This document shows positions 44,932-55,026 of a stretch of 64,000 nucleotides of DNA, piece by piece. Below the pieces are notes generated by a model. It was not told the DNA's origin. It did not search any database and saw only the letters and a list, made by a program, of their open reading frames with translations. The position numbers were made by a program, and so were the translations under genes. How positions within the stretch are numbered: the first letter of the stretch is position 1; every line of letters begins with the position of its first letter. Source of the DNA: Sphingobacterium oryzagri (GTDB lineage: Bacteria; Bacteroidota; Bacteroidia; Sphingobacteriales; Sphingobacteriaceae); NCBI RefSeq assembly GCF_028736175.1, contig NZ_CP117880.1, forward strand, positions 4,154,001 through 4,218,000, written 5' to 3'.

Positions 44932-47376
44932 ATGCTAAAGAACAACATCAAAATAGCTTGGAGAAACCTGCGCAGTCAGCGACTATTCTCCATCATTAAA
45001 ATCGGAGGCTTTGCTTTTGGTATTGCTGTTTCCTTGCTTATTGCACTGTTTGTTCAGCACGAACTTAGCTACGATAAATTTTACCCCGAGGCCGATCAGG
45101 TATTCCGTGTGGTGGGCGTAGCCAAACAAGATAATGTTATTCGAAAAGGCGTCTCGATGCCTGCTCCTACCGGACCGACCTTCCAAGAAGAATTTCCCGC
45201 TATCGAATCGACGGGCCGCATGCTTTCCAACCCATTGTTTGGCGCTGGTAGCAACCAACTATCGACCGATGAAAATCCAGAAAATTTCTCCGATAATGGC
45301 TTCACCTACGTCGATCAGTCTTTATTGGATATGCTGCCGCTAAGCACCGCATACGGTTCGTTACGCCACGCGCTTGATGAGCCAAACAGCATCGTTATTA
45401 CTAAAAGCAAAGCCGATAAATATTTCAAAGGCGATCCTATCGGAAAAACCATCTATCTAAACAACGATAAAGACAAGCCTTATAAAGTGACCGCAGTTAT
45501 CGAAGACGTGCCAAGCAATTCACACCTTTACGGCTTTAACTTTTTTATGACCTTATCGGGTATTGACTTTTACCCTGGCGAGCAGCAAAATTGGGGGGCA
45601 AGCAATTACAGCACCTACATTAAGGTAAAAAAAGGAACAGATATAGAACTGCTTTCCAAACAGCTAACAAAATCGTACATTAAAGACCACTACATACCCG
45701 CTGTAATACAAGCCGGAGGGCAAGTAAACCCAATCCTTAACTCGGCAAAGCTCGTGCTACAACCGCTCGAAAAAATACATCTATATTCAACGGATATACG
45801 AGATTACAAGCTGGAAACCCAAAAACGAGGCGACATCAAAGTCGTATGGATTTTTGCAGGCATTGCGAGCTTTATCTTGCTGATCGCCGTCATTAACTTT
45901 ATTAACCTCTCTACCGCTAATGCAAGCAGTCGAGCGAAAGAAGTAGGCGTAAGAAAAACCATCGGTTCCAGCAAAAAAGCTTTGATCAATCAGTTTATTG
46001 CCGAGTCCTTGCTCTACAGCCTTATTTCGGTATTGCTAGGTATCGTTATCAGCTTTGCTTTGCTGCCCTTATTTAACAACCTTGCTGACAAGCCCTTGCA
46101 AATCCCATGGAACAGCTGGTACTTTTTGCCAGCGGCTTTACTTTCCGCGGTGTGTTTAGGCTTATTATCGGGCATTTATCCTGCTTTCGTGCTGTCAAGT
46201 TTCAAGCCTATTGCCGTGCTCAAAGGAAAAGTATCACCAACAAGTGGAAGCGCAATATTTCGGAATGGATTGGTCATCTTTCAATTCGCCACCTCCATTG
46301 TCCTGATTATTGGCACGTTCATTATCAACCAACAGCTGGAATTCATTTTAAATAAAGATGTCGGCTTTGAAAAAGATCAAGTATTGGTTTTACATGGAAC
46401 CAACACCTTAGGCAATCAAACAAAAATATTTAAAAACGAGCTGAGCCGACTTCCTGCGATACAAAGTGTCGCGATAAGTGATTACGTTCCTGTAAATATA
46501 GACGGTGCAAAACGTAATGGCAACAGTTTTAACCTGGAAGGCAAGCAGCAAGAGGAAGCTGGTAAAGGCGGTCAGTTTTGGGTGGTCGATAAAGACTACA
46601 TCTCGACGTTCGGGCTAAAATTGCTAGCTGGTCGAAACTTCAATATGGATATTGCTTCTGATTCGGCTGCCGTAATAGTTAATCAGCGAATGGTGCAAGA
46701 ACTCGGCATACAAAACCCTATTGGCGCACGCATCACCAACGGCAACAGCTATACTATTATTGGTGTGGTCGAAGATTTTATATTTGGCTCGCTACGCGAA
46801 GAGGGCTTAGATCCGCTATGTATGGTTATTGGCGGTAGCAACTCATTGATATCAGTAAAAATCAAGACTACCGATGCCAAACAGACTATACAGGATATTA
46901 GCCGCGTTTGGGATAAATTTTCACCGCAACAGAAAATTCAATACAGCTTTTTAGACGAAGGTTTTGCAGCATTATACCAGGATGTGCAAACGACGCAGCA
47001 AATTTTTACAGCTTTCGCTGTCATAACCGTTTTTATTGCCTGTTTAGGCCTTTTTGGTTTGGCAGCCTACACCACAGCACAACGCACAAAGGAAATTGGG
47101 GTGCGCAAAGTATTGGGTGCAAGTGTATCACGTATCATTCAACTGCTGTCGTTTGGTTTCTTAAAACTGATTTTGTTGGCTATGCTCATTGCGACACCAA
47201 TAGCGTGGTGGGCAATGCAGCGGTGGTTGCAAGATTTTAATTACCGCATCCAAGTGGAATGGTGGGTGTTTGTGTTGACGGGTGGCATAAGCCTGTTTAT
47301 CGCGATGGGAACAATTTGCTATCATGCAATACGAACGGCACGCATGAATCCCGTCAAGAGCTTGCGGGATGAGTGA
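44932..47376 (+). CDS. MacB/FtsX-type ABC permease, array member 3
   Basis: 814 residues, the longest complete copy, with the same eight-helix double architecture. The N-terminal cytoplasmic helix is NNIKIAWRNLRSQRLF and the first membrane helix is ~18-40. The first FtsX loop is RAKEVGVRKTIGSS and the second RTKEIGVRKVLGAS. The tail is NPVKSLRDE. It is preceded by a type A leader with its own -7 box and followed by a type B leader. Periplasmic domains (45-290 and 450-670) diverge from the neighbours far more than the cytoplasmic loops do. Confidence 0.92.
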   Translation: MLKNNIKIAWRNLRSQRLFSIIKIGGFAFGIAVSLLIALFVQHELSYDKFYPEADQVFRVVGVAKQDNVIRKGVSMPAPTGPTFQEEFPAIESTGRMLSNPLFGAGSNQLSTDENPENFSDNGFTYVDQSLLDMLPLSTAYGSLRHALDEPNSIVITKSKADKYFKGDPIGKTIYLNNDKDKPYKVTAVIEDVPSNSHLYGFNFFMTLSGIDFYPGEQQNWGASNYSTYIKVKKGTDIELLSKQLTKSYIKDHYIPAVIQAGGQVNPILNSAKLVLQPLEKIHLYSTDIRDYKLETQKRGDIKVVWIFAGIASFILLIAVINFINLSTANASSRAKEVGVRKTIGSSKKALINQFIAESLLYSLISVLLGIVISFALLPLFNNLADKPLQIPWNSWYFLPAALLSAVCLGLLSGIYPAFVLSSFKPIAVLKGKVSPTSGSAIFRNGLVIFQFATSIVLIIGTFIINQQLEFILNKDVGFEKDQVLVLHGTNTLGNQTKIFKNELSRLPAIQSVAISDYVPVNIDGAKRNGNSFNLEGKQQEEAGKGGQFWVVDKDYISTFGLKLLAGRNFNMDIASDSAAVIVNQRMVQELGIQNPIGARITNGNSYTIIGVVEDFIFGSLREEGLDPLCMVIGGSNSLISVKIKTTDAKQTIQDISRVWDKFSPQQKIQYSFLDEGFAALYQDVQTTQQIFTAFAVITVFIACLGLFGLAAYTTAQRTKEIGVRKVLGASVSRIIQLLSFGFLKLILLAMLIATPIAWWAMQRWLQDFNYRIQVEWWVFVLTGGISLFIAMGTICYHAIRTARMNPVKSLRDE

Positions 47377-47500
47377 TGAAAAGTAAAAAGTAAAAAGGGA
47401 GAAGTAAAAAAACCGACAAGGGTGATAAGCAGGTTGCGGAGATTTTAAAAGCAAATGTGTCGGCCACAATCTAACTACTATTATCTAAATACGAAGTACT
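47377..47500 (+). repeat. Type B leader, copy 1
   Basis: 124-base spacer beginning with AAGTAAAAAG-type short repeats. It then has a CCGACA (47413-47418) that can pair with TGTCGG (47458-47463). The last part, with the next ATG (47443-47503), is a 61-bp block identical to those at 52435-52495 and 54969-55029. No TAnnTTTG box is seen. Confidence 0.75.
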
Positions 47501-49864
47501 ATGATAAGGAATTACTTTAAAACAGCTTGGCGTAATTTGTGGAAAAACAAAAGTTATTCCTTTATAAATGTTATTGGCCTGGCCATTGGCTTAGCAGCAG
47601 TATTTATTATTGCGCTTTGGGTACAACATCAATTTCGGTATGACAACTTTTACAGTCATCAGGATGATTTGTATAAGGTACGATTGAAGACAACCGGTGC
47701 TGATAACGAAGTCTACGTGGGCGATATCACCTCCGCTCCAATTGCGCCATATTTTGAGCAAGAATATCCAGAAGTCGCATCAGCTGCACGAATGTACTGG
47801 TCGTCGGATGCCTTGCTGGCATTTAAAGATAAATCGGTAAAATCTCAGGGCAATGAAGTTGATCCTTCTTTTCTAAATATCTTTAATTTTCCAGTTCTTC
47901 AGGGTGCAGGAGCAGATGCGCTGGCAGGTACACATCATATCGTGCTAACCAAGAGCCTGGCTAAAAGCCTATTTGGTAATGAATATCCCATTGATAAAGT
48001 TATCGTATTAGACAATGATCAACCCTACAAGGTTACCGCCGTACTCGACGATCTACCCTCCTATACGGATTTCAATTTTTCTTACCTCATCCCGTTATCC
48101 AACACGGACACTTATGGCACAAATTGGCGCACAAACACATATTACACATTTGTGCGGTTAAAAAGTGGCACAAATATTCAAGCTTTTAACGAAAAAATAG
48201 AAAATCTGATCGCTAAAAATTCGAAAGAATCAGCAAACAATCAAGCTTTTCTATTTCCAATGGCAAAACAATATTTGTACACGCGGTTTGAACAGGGAAA
48301 AGCTGTAGGTGGGAAAATTGATGAGGTGCGTTTAGTTGCCGTCATCGGTATTTTCATCCTCGCCATCGCTGCGTTTAACTTCGTTAATCTAAGTACTGCA
48401 CGTGGTCAAAAACGTGCGAAGGAGGTGGGGGTTAGAAAAGTGATTGGCGCCAGTAGAATCACTTTAATCAAGCAGTTTCTCTTAGAATCGATCATGCTAT
48501 CTACGTTTGCTGGTGTTGTAGCCTTATTACTCATATGTTTTATGCCGCCGTTGCTCGGTTCGCTGTTGCCATTCGACGTACGTTTTGAAGCGGGTGACTT
48601 AACCATCTGGTCAACATTCGTCGCTTTTATTTTATTAACAGGTGTGTTTGCCGGTCTTTATCCTGCTTTTTTCCTTTCTGGATTTGCTGTGAGTAAAACG
48701 CTTAAAGGCGGCAGCCTCACAAAGAAGGCTGGCTTTAATTTTCGGGAAGTATTGGTCGTGCTGCAATTTTGCATTGCGCTTGTCCTCATCATCTCAACTA
48801 TCGTTATTCGCACACAGATACAACATACACAAGACCGGAATACCGGGTATGATAAAGCGCAGCTAATTGAAATTCCATTGGAAGGAGATGCACCAGCGCA
48901 TTATGAAGCGATACGATCTGAACTTTTGCAACATCGCTCGGTAGCCTCTGTAGCGCGCACCGGATGGTCTATTACGATTGATGGATCATCTGCCGGCGGA
49001 GATTTTTCCTGGGAAGGTGCTACACCGGAACAAACGGCAAACACATATTTCAGATTATATCGCGCCGAAGATAATCTTGTCAAAACGGTCGGCTTAAACT
49101 TGATAGACGGCCGAGATCTGGATTATATCCGGCTTCCTTCGGACAGTGCTTCTATATTGCTTAACCAAGCGGCTATTAAGGCGATGGGACTGAAAAACCC
49201 GGTAGGTCAGACTATAAAATGGAACGAAAAAACCTACACTATCGTTGGTGTGATTGATGACTTTATTATCGGCTCGCCGTATGATCAGGTTCGTCCAATG
49301 TTGATTTACACATCGAAATATTATATGGCAAACATGCTTGTGAAAATCAATACACAAGCGGGTGTAAAAAGTAGTCTGACGGCTATAGAAAACGTACTAA
49401 AAAAATTCAACCCGACTTATCCATTCGACTTCAAATTTGTAGATCAGCGATTTGCCGAGAAGTTTAACGATCAGCAACAAACAGCGCAACTCACCTTTAT
49501 ATTTTCTGCATTAGCCATCGCTATTTCTTGTTTGGGACTTTTTGGACTTATAGCTTTTATTGCTGAGACAAGGATCAAAGAAATCGGAATACGTAAGGTA
49601 CTGGGAGCGTCGGTTTGGGGTATTGTGATGATGCTTTCCAAAGATTTCGTAAAACTAGTAGTACTCGCATTGTTTATTGCCAGTCCAATGGCTTGGTGGG
49701 CAATGGATAATTGGTTGGCAGACTTTACTTACCGGATAGAACTAGCTTGGTGGATGTTTGCTTCAGCGGGATTTGGAGCGGTGCTGATGACCATGTTGAC
49801 TGTCAGCGGACAGGCGCTTCGCGCAGCGACGAACAATCCAATCGACAGTTTACGGGACGAGTAG
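47501..49864 (+). CDS. MacB/FtsX-type ABC permease, array member 4
   Basis: 787 residues, double FtsX/core plan. It opens MIRNYFKTAWRNLWKNKSYS, nearly the same as members 6 to 10, with the first helix at ~20-42. The loop after helix two is RAKEVGVRKVIGAS and after helix six RIKEIGIRKVLGAS. The second half begins FREVLVVLQFCIALVLIISTIVI (about 410-432). The tail is NPIDSLRDE. The stop codon overlaps a three-copy TAGTTAG repeat, a shorter variant of the heptamers seen elsewhere. Confidence 0.92.
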   Translation: MIRNYFKTAWRNLWKNKSYSFINVIGLAIGLAAVFIIALWVQHQFRYDNFYSHQDDLYKVRLKTTGADNEVYVGDITSAPIAPYFEQEYPEVASAARMYWSSDALLAFKDKSVKSQGNEVDPSFLNIFNFPVLQGAGADALAGTHHIVLTKSLAKSLFGNEYPIDKVIVLDNDQPYKVTAVLDDLPSYTDFNFSYLIPLSNTDTYGTNWRTNTYYTFVRLKSGTNIQAFNEKIENLIAKNSKESANNQAFLFPMAKQYLYTRFEQGKAVGGKIDEVRLVAVIGIFILAIAAFNFVNLSTARGQKRAKEVGVRKVIGASRITLIKQFLLESIMLSTFAGVVALLLICFMPPLLGSLLPFDVRFEAGDLTIWSTFVAFILLTGVFAGLYPAFFLSGFAVSKTLKGGSLTKKAGFNFREVLVVLQFCIALVLIISTIVIRTQIQHTQDRNTGYDKAQLIEIPLEGDAPAHYEAIRSELLQHRSVASVARTGWSITIDGSSAGGDFSWEGATPEQTANTYFRLYRAEDNLVKTVGLNLIDGRDLDYIRLPSDSASILLNQAAIKAMGLKNPVGQTIKWNEKTYTIVGVIDDFIIGSPYDQVRPMLIYTSKYYMANMLVKINTQAGVKSSLTAIENVLKKFNPTYPFDFKFVDQRFAEKFNDQQQTAQLTFIFSALAIAISCLGLFGLIAFIAETRIKEIGIRKVLGASVWGIVMMLSKDFVKLVVLALFIASPMAWWAMDNWLADFTYRIELAWWMFASAGFGAVLMTMLTVSGQALRAATNNPIDSLRDE

Positions 49865-49882
49865 TTAGTAGTTAGTAGTTAG
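49862..49882. repeat. Short heptamer repeat (TAGTTAG)3
   Basis: Three copies of TAGTTAG begin at the stop codon of permease 4 and are followed by TAAAAATTACTGCC, as the longer TAGTGAG runs are. It is a one-base variant of the same unit. Confidence 0.85.
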
Positions 49883-49956
49883 TAAAAATTACTGCCTATT
49901 TCGAGTTGAAGTGACGCATTTATCACATTTTATTTTTGACTTTTTAATTTTTTAAA
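49883..49956 (+). repeat. Type A-like leader with promoter, copy 2 (diverged)
   Basis: It shares the TACTGCCT start and the TTTTTGACTTTTTAATTTTT end with the other type A leaders but differs in the middle. TATTTTTG at 49931-49938 is a -7 box 18 bases before the ATG of permease 5. Confidence 0.6.
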
Positions 49957-52368
49957 ATGCTAAAGAACTTTATCAAAACAGCTGTTCGTTACATCTTGAA
50001 AAACAAGATGATTACAACTATAAACATATTGAGTCTAGCCATCGGCATCAGTGCTACTTTGGTTATTTTCTTACTGATTCAGTATGATTTGAGCTTTGAT
50101 AAGGAAGTGACAGATCGCGATCGGGTGTATCGACTGGTAAGCGATGGCGATTTTAAGAACGCGGGAACTTTAGTTCCGTTGATGTCCACGTTGGAAACCG
50201 AACTAACCGGTATAGAATCGGTCGTGCCGCTGTTAAAGAGTCAAAACCCTAAAATCCAGATTGCCGACGAGGCAACTGATAAACTGCACGTATTTCGCAA
50301 GCAAAGTGCGTTTGTTTTTACCAATAGCCAGTACTTTGATTTTTACCCACACACTTGGCTTTCAGGATCGGCAAAGGCACTAGAGCGGCATAATACGGCG
50401 ATTTTGACTGATAAAGATGTGTTGCGTTACTTTCCCAACAGCTCCGCTACGGACGTGTTAGGCAAAACCTTTATCTTCGGCGACTCGATAGTAATTGAGG
50501 TAGGCGGCGTGGTCGAAGAAATGGCTTACAACTCCGATTTCAAATTCTCCAGCTTTATTTCTCTCGTGACAATTCCACAATACCCCAGCTTAAAACAAAG
50601 CTTCGGTTGGGATGGATGGAGCAACTACTCCGATGCTAATCAATGCTTAGTTAAACTTGATGCGGGCACCTCAGTCGCGAAACTGGAAGCGGATATTCTA
50701 ACCTTCGTATCCAACAATAAAAAGATCGATATTGATGGTTGGAAAGATAAATTTAAGCTACAGCCTATTTCCGATGTACATTTTAATACGGCGTTCAACT
50801 ATTCGGCAATAAAGCCTGAAACACTGCGTAATTTATTGATACTGGCGTTGTTTCTACTTTCGCTAGGTGTCATCAACTTTGTTAATTTATCCACTGCACA
50901 ATCTATTGAACGTGCAAAGGAAATCGGGATCCGCAAAACATTGGGTAGCTCGAAAAGAAAGCTTGTATTGCAATTTCTTACCGAAACATTCGTGGTGGCT
51001 TTGTTTGCAACCTTATTATCGATCTTCCTACTTCCGTTGCTGTTACAAGCTTTCGATGGTTTTATTCCCAAAGGACTGAACTGGCAAAATTTACCGACAA
51101 ACAGTATCGGGTTGTTTTTGTTGGCTCAACTTATTATCGTTACGCTTCTCGCAGGCTGCTACCCTGCTTGGGTACTAACGGGATATGCACCGGTATTGGC
51201 CTTAAAAAATCAAGTATTTAAAAACAGTAACCTCTCCCGCAGTAGCGGCATCCGAAAAATATTGACGGTTTTCCAATTTGTGTTGGCGCAGGTATTTCTA
51301 GTTGCTGTGTTGGTTGTTAGCAAACAAATTCAATTCGCGACAAATAAAGACATGGGTTTCAGAAAAGATGCGATCATCAATTTCTATATCCCAGGCTTGA
51401 TGAACAACAATGACAAAGGAAAATTATTAAAGACCAAGCTTGAAGCCATGCCGGAAATTAAGGCAAGCAGCTTTGGTAATCAGGCGCCAGCGTTTGCAGG
51501 CTGGATGAATACGACCATTACCACAGGAGGTGACAAGGAAAATAAATTGATAACGATGGACTCCCGAACGGGTGACGATGACTACCTCTCCGTTTACGAT
51601 ATTAGATTAGTCGCCGGTCGCAATATCCGCTTGCTAGACAGCATGAGCGAAGCGCTGATCAACGAAAAAGCGCTAAGCTTATTAAATTTAAAATCTGCCG
51701 AGGAGGCCATCGGTCTATCATTAAATGACGGCGATTTAACCGTCGTGGGCGTAATGAAAGATTTTGACGTGGCTTCTGCACACTATGAAATTCGTCCGCT
51801 AATTTATTGGGGTGAAGATAAAGGCTACGTGATGCACATTGCACTTGATCAAAATCATCCAGAAAACTGGAAAGCAGCCATTGACAATATAGCAAAGGAA
51901 TATAAAGCATTATTTCCGGATGAAAGTTTTGAATATAAATTTCTAGATGAAACCATTGCAGGCTTTTATCTCAAAGAACAACAGCTGGCAAAATTACTGC
52001 GCTGGGCGGTAACCTTATCTATAGTTATCGCTGGTCTGGGCTTGTTCGGCTTAGCTATTTTCACAGCAAACCAACGCTCCAAAGAAATCGGTATTCGTAA
52101 AGTGTTGGGTGCAACAGTAGCACAGATTGTCTTTCTCTTGCTAAAAAATTTACTTGTGTTGGTTACCATCGCTTGCGTTGTTGCATTTCCAATAGCCTGG
52201 TTTCTCGTGAACAAATGGCTGCAGGACTTCGCTTATCGCACCAATATAAGTTGGTGGATTTTTGCGGTTTCCGCTTTAGGATTAATATTCGTAGCTGCGG
52301 CTGTGCTTCTGACACGAACGGTATTCGCCGCTCGTGCTAATCCAGTAGATAGCTTGCGGGATGAGTGA
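49957..52368 (+). CDS. MacB/FtsX-type ABC permease, array member 5
   Basis: 803 residues with the same eight-helix plan. Its first FtsX loop RAKEIGIRKTLGSS and the FIPKGL and DMGFRKDAIIN segments group it with member 2. The opening VRYILKNKMITTINILSLAIGISA differs from the AWRNL start of most members. The second loop is RSKEIGIRKVLGAT. The tail is NPVDSLRDE. A type A-like leader precedes it and a type B leader follows. Confidence 0.92.
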   Translation: MLKNFIKTAVRYILKNKMITTINILSLAIGISATLVIFLLIQYDLSFDKEVTDRDRVYRLVSDGDFKNAGTLVPLMSTLETELTGIESVVPLLKSQNPKIQIADEATDKLHVFRKQSAFVFTNSQYFDFYPHTWLSGSAKALERHNTAILTDKDVLRYFPNSSATDVLGKTFIFGDSIVIEVGGVVEEMAYNSDFKFSSFISLVTIPQYPSLKQSFGWDGWSNYSDANQCLVKLDAGTSVAKLEADILTFVSNNKKIDIDGWKDKFKLQPISDVHFNTAFNYSAIKPETLRNLLILALFLLSLGVINFVNLSTAQSIERAKEIGIRKTLGSSKRKLVLQFLTETFVVALFATLLSIFLLPLLLQAFDGFIPKGLNWQNLPTNSIGLFLLAQLIIVTLLAGCYPAWVLTGYAPVLALKNQVFKNSNLSRSSGIRKILTVFQFVLAQVFLVAVLVVSKQIQFATNKDMGFRKDAIINFYIPGLMNNNDKGKLLKTKLEAMPEIKASSFGNQAPAFAGWMNTTITTGGDKENKLITMDSRTGDDDYLSVYDIRLVAGRNIRLLDSMSEALINEKALSLLNLKSAEEAIGLSLNDGDLTVVGVMKDFDVASAHYEIRPLIYWGEDKGYVMHIALDQNHPENWKAAIDNIAKEYKALFPDESFEYKFLDETIAGFYLKEQQLAKLLRWAVTLSIVIAGLGLFGLAIFTANQRSKEIGIRKVLGATVAQIVFLLLKNLLVLVTIACVVAFPIAWFLVNKWLQDFAYRTNISWWIFAVSALGLIFVAAAVLLTRTVFAARANPVDSLRDE

Positions 52369-52492
52369 TGAAAAGTCAAAATTAAAAAGTAAAAAGTAAA
52401 AAAACCGACAAGGGTGATAAGCATGGTGCGGAGGTTTTAAAAGCAAATGTGTCGGCCACAATCTAACTACTATTATCTAAATACGAAGTACT
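52369..52492 (+). repeat. Type B leader, copy 2
   Basis: 124 bases, same length as copy 1. It holds CCGACA at 52405-52410, TGTCGG at 52450-52455 and the 61-bp block 52435-52495 identical to copies 1 and 3. Its upstream half (about 52398-52450) is nearly identical to the spacer before permease 9. Confidence 0.75.
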
Positions 52493-54886
52493 ATGATAAG
52501 GAACTATATAAAAATTGCTTGGCGCAATCTCTTAAAGAATAAGTCATTTTCCACTATAAATATTTTGGGATTAGCCATTGGCATGTCGGGGGCACTCTTG
52601 ATTGCTCTTTGGTTGCAAAATATGCTTAGCATGGATCGGTTTCATGAAAAGGGTGATCGATTATATATTGTAAGTAACCGGGACGAAAATCAAGGTGAAA
52701 AATGGGCATGGGCGATGACGCCGAAAATACTAGCTCCTTCCATCGCATCAGATTTTCCGGATATTGAAGCATATACCCGTTACAGCGAAGGCGATCAATT
52801 CTTGACGACTTTTAAAGAAAAAAAGTTGATTGCCAATACCGTATTTGTAGACCCTGGATTCTTCGACATGTTTACGTTACCCTTGATCAAAGGAGAGAAA
52901 AACGTTCAGTTTAATAATCCAAATGGTATGCTCCTCACAGAAAGCTACGCTAAGGCATTATTTGGACAGGAAGACCCGATAGGCAAATCAGTTAAGATTG
53001 ATTCTGTTAATCAGGTTACTGTGCAGGCTGTAGTAAAAGATCTGCCAAGCAATTCAAGTTTTAAATTCGATATTTTGCTTCCGTTCGACTACGCAAAGAA
53101 AATTGGCTACGTCGATGACAATTGGGGAAACAATTCCGTGAGCACTTACATCCTCCTGAAAGAGGGAATATCACTTTCCGCTTTTAATAACAAGATCAGA
53201 ACCTATTCGAGAGACCATTTTAATACTATCAGCAACGAAAGGGGTTACCAGTCCGCAAAGAATACAGGAGAAATTTTTGCATTTCCGTATGCTGACTCCT
53301 TTCTGTACAACAATGGAAAGGGTGGTAATTACACATCCGGGCGTATTGATGTGGTCAAACTATTCGCTTGGATCGGCATGTTTATTTTGTTGGTTGCCAG
53401 TATCAACTTCATGAACTTAAGCACAGCTCGGTCCGAGCGTAGAGCAAAAGAGGTGGGTGTTAGAAAAGTAATTGGAGCGACGAAACACAGTCTAACGTTG
53501 CAATTTCTGACCGAAAGCATATTGGTTAGTCTGTTCGCCGTCGTACTGGCTACCGGACTTGTATTTCTTATGCTGCCCTTCTTTAATGACCTTGTTGGAA
53601 AAACGCTCAGTTTATCCTTTCTAAATGTACAAACTTGGCTATTTTTAATCGGTTTCGCCGTTTTGACAGGACTATTTGCCGGTATCTATCCTGCATTGTT
53701 CCTTTCATCTTTTCAACCGATTAAGACGCTTAAGGGAAAACTTGCTTTCAAAACAACAGGAGTCAGTATGCGTTCAATCCTGGTCGTCATCCAATTCAGC
53801 TTGGCCATTGTATTAATAATTGCCACTGTAGTTGTGACCAAGCAGATCGACTATACTAAACAACGCGAACGAGGTTATGATGAAAATGGATTAATGTATA
53901 CCTCCCTCAACGGTGATTTAGAAAAAAACTATCAACTTCTTCGCCATGAATTACTAGCCAGCAACGCCGTACTCTCTGTTTCAAAGAACATGTCGCCCGT
54001 CACAGATAGATACAGTAACGGTTGGGGATTTACTTCCGGTACGCCGACAGAAGAAGATAAGCGAATTAGTTACAATCGTTTTAGTACGGACGCGGACGCA
54101 GTAAAGACACTAGGTTTTACGCTTATACAAGGCAGAGATATTGATGTTTATAAATTTGCGACAGATAGTACCGCGCTAATTTTAAATGAATCTGCCGTTA
54201 AAAGTCTTCATCTAGAAAACCCAATAAACAGCATAGTCGATGGTGATGGCGCAAAATGGACGGTTGTTGGCGTCGTCAAGGATTTTATCATTGGTTCTCC
54301 CTTTGGAGACAAAACTCCAATGGTAATCTTAGGTTCCGCAGCCTGGTTTACCACTATCCATTATCGACTAAATCCTGACAATAATACGGCAGACAATCTA
54401 AAAGCTATCGAAACAATCTTTAAGAAATTCAACCCTGACTACCCTTTCGAATATGAGTTTATCGATAAAACCTATGAACAAAAATTTAAAGAGACAAAAG
54501 CAATAGGTACGATATCTATGCTCTTTGCAGGATTGACCATATTTATCTCCTGCCTTGGGCTATTGGCATTGATTGCTTACATGGCCGAAACACGTATGAA
54601 AGAAATCGCCGTCAGGAAAGTATTGGGAGCCAGCGTTGCGCAAGTGACTTCTTTACTCTCGATCGATTTTATAAAACTGGTCCTTATCGCGATTCTGATC
54701 GCCTCTCCTATCGCTTGGTGGGCAATGGAAAAATGGCTACAAGACTACAGCTACCGCATCGAAATACAATGGTATTATTTTGCTACTGCCGGACTTATGG
54801 CGGTATTTATCAGTATGTCAACAATTAGCTATCAAGCGATCAAAGCCGCTAGAGCAAATCCGGTAAAGAGTTTGAAAGATGAGTAG
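52493..54886 (+). CDS. MacB/FtsX-type ABC permease, array member 6
   Basis: 797 residues. It opens MIRNYIKIAWRNLLKNKSFS, with the first helix at ~20-42. The first loop is RAKEVGVRKVIGAT and the second RMKEIAVRKVLGAS. The second half starts MRSILVVIQFSLAIVLIIATVVV (about 422-444). The tail is NPVKSLKDE, with Lys replacing the usual Arg. It is most similar in plan to member 4, with which it shares the loop and the YPALFLSSF/YPAFFLSGF stretch. Substrate unknown. Confidence 0.92.
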   Translation: MIRNYIKIAWRNLLKNKSFSTINILGLAIGMSGALLIALWLQNMLSMDRFHEKGDRLYIVSNRDENQGEKWAWAMTPKILAPSIASDFPDIEAYTRYSEGDQFLTTFKEKKLIANTVFVDPGFFDMFTLPLIKGEKNVQFNNPNGMLLTESYAKALFGQEDPIGKSVKIDSVNQVTVQAVVKDLPSNSSFKFDILLPFDYAKKIGYVDDNWGNNSVSTYILLKEGISLSAFNNKIRTYSRDHFNTISNERGYQSAKNTGEIFAFPYADSFLYNNGKGGNYTSGRIDVVKLFAWIGMFILLVASINFMNLSTARSERRAKEVGVRKVIGATKHSLTLQFLTESILVSLFAVVLATGLVFLMLPFFNDLVGKTLSLSFLNVQTWLFLIGFAVLTGLFAGIYPALFLSSFQPIKTLKGKLAFKTTGVSMRSILVVIQFSLAIVLIIATVVVTKQIDYTKQRERGYDENGLMYTSLNGDLEKNYQLLRHELLASNAVLSVSKNMSPVTDRYSNGWGFTSGTPTEEDKRISYNRFSTDADAVKTLGFTLIQGRDIDVYKFATDSTALILNESAVKSLHLENPINSIVDGDGAKWTVVGVVKDFIIGSPFGDKTPMVILGSAAWFTTIHYRLNPDNNTADNLKAIETIFKKFNPDYPFEYEFIDKTYEQKFKETKAIGTISMLFAGLTIFISCLGLLALIAYMAETRMKEIAVRKVLGASVAQVTSLLSIDFIKLVLIAILIASPIAWWAMEKWLQDYSYRIEIQWYYFATAGLMAVFISMSTISYQAIKAARANPVKSLKDE

Positions 54887-55026
54887 TGTAAATTAAAAAG
54901 TAAAAAAGTGAGAAGTCAAAAGTGAAAAGTTAAAAAAGCAGACATAGGTGGTAAGCACAGTGCTGAGGTTTTAAAAGCAAATGTGTCGGCCACAATCTAA
55001 CTACTATTATCTAAATACGAAGTACT
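54887..55026 (+). repeat. Type B leader, copy 3
   Basis: 140 bases. The 61-bp block 54969-55029 is identical to copies 1 and 2, but the upstream half has diverged (CAGACA instead of CCGACA, extra AAAGT-type repeats), so its hairpin partner is weaker. Confidence 0.7.

Noticed and set aside
44706..44951. 81-codon minus-strand frame with THYSLLT repeats
   Set aside because: It is the translation of the TAGTGAG microsatellite on the other strand; any 7-bp repeat without a stop in one strand makes such a frame.
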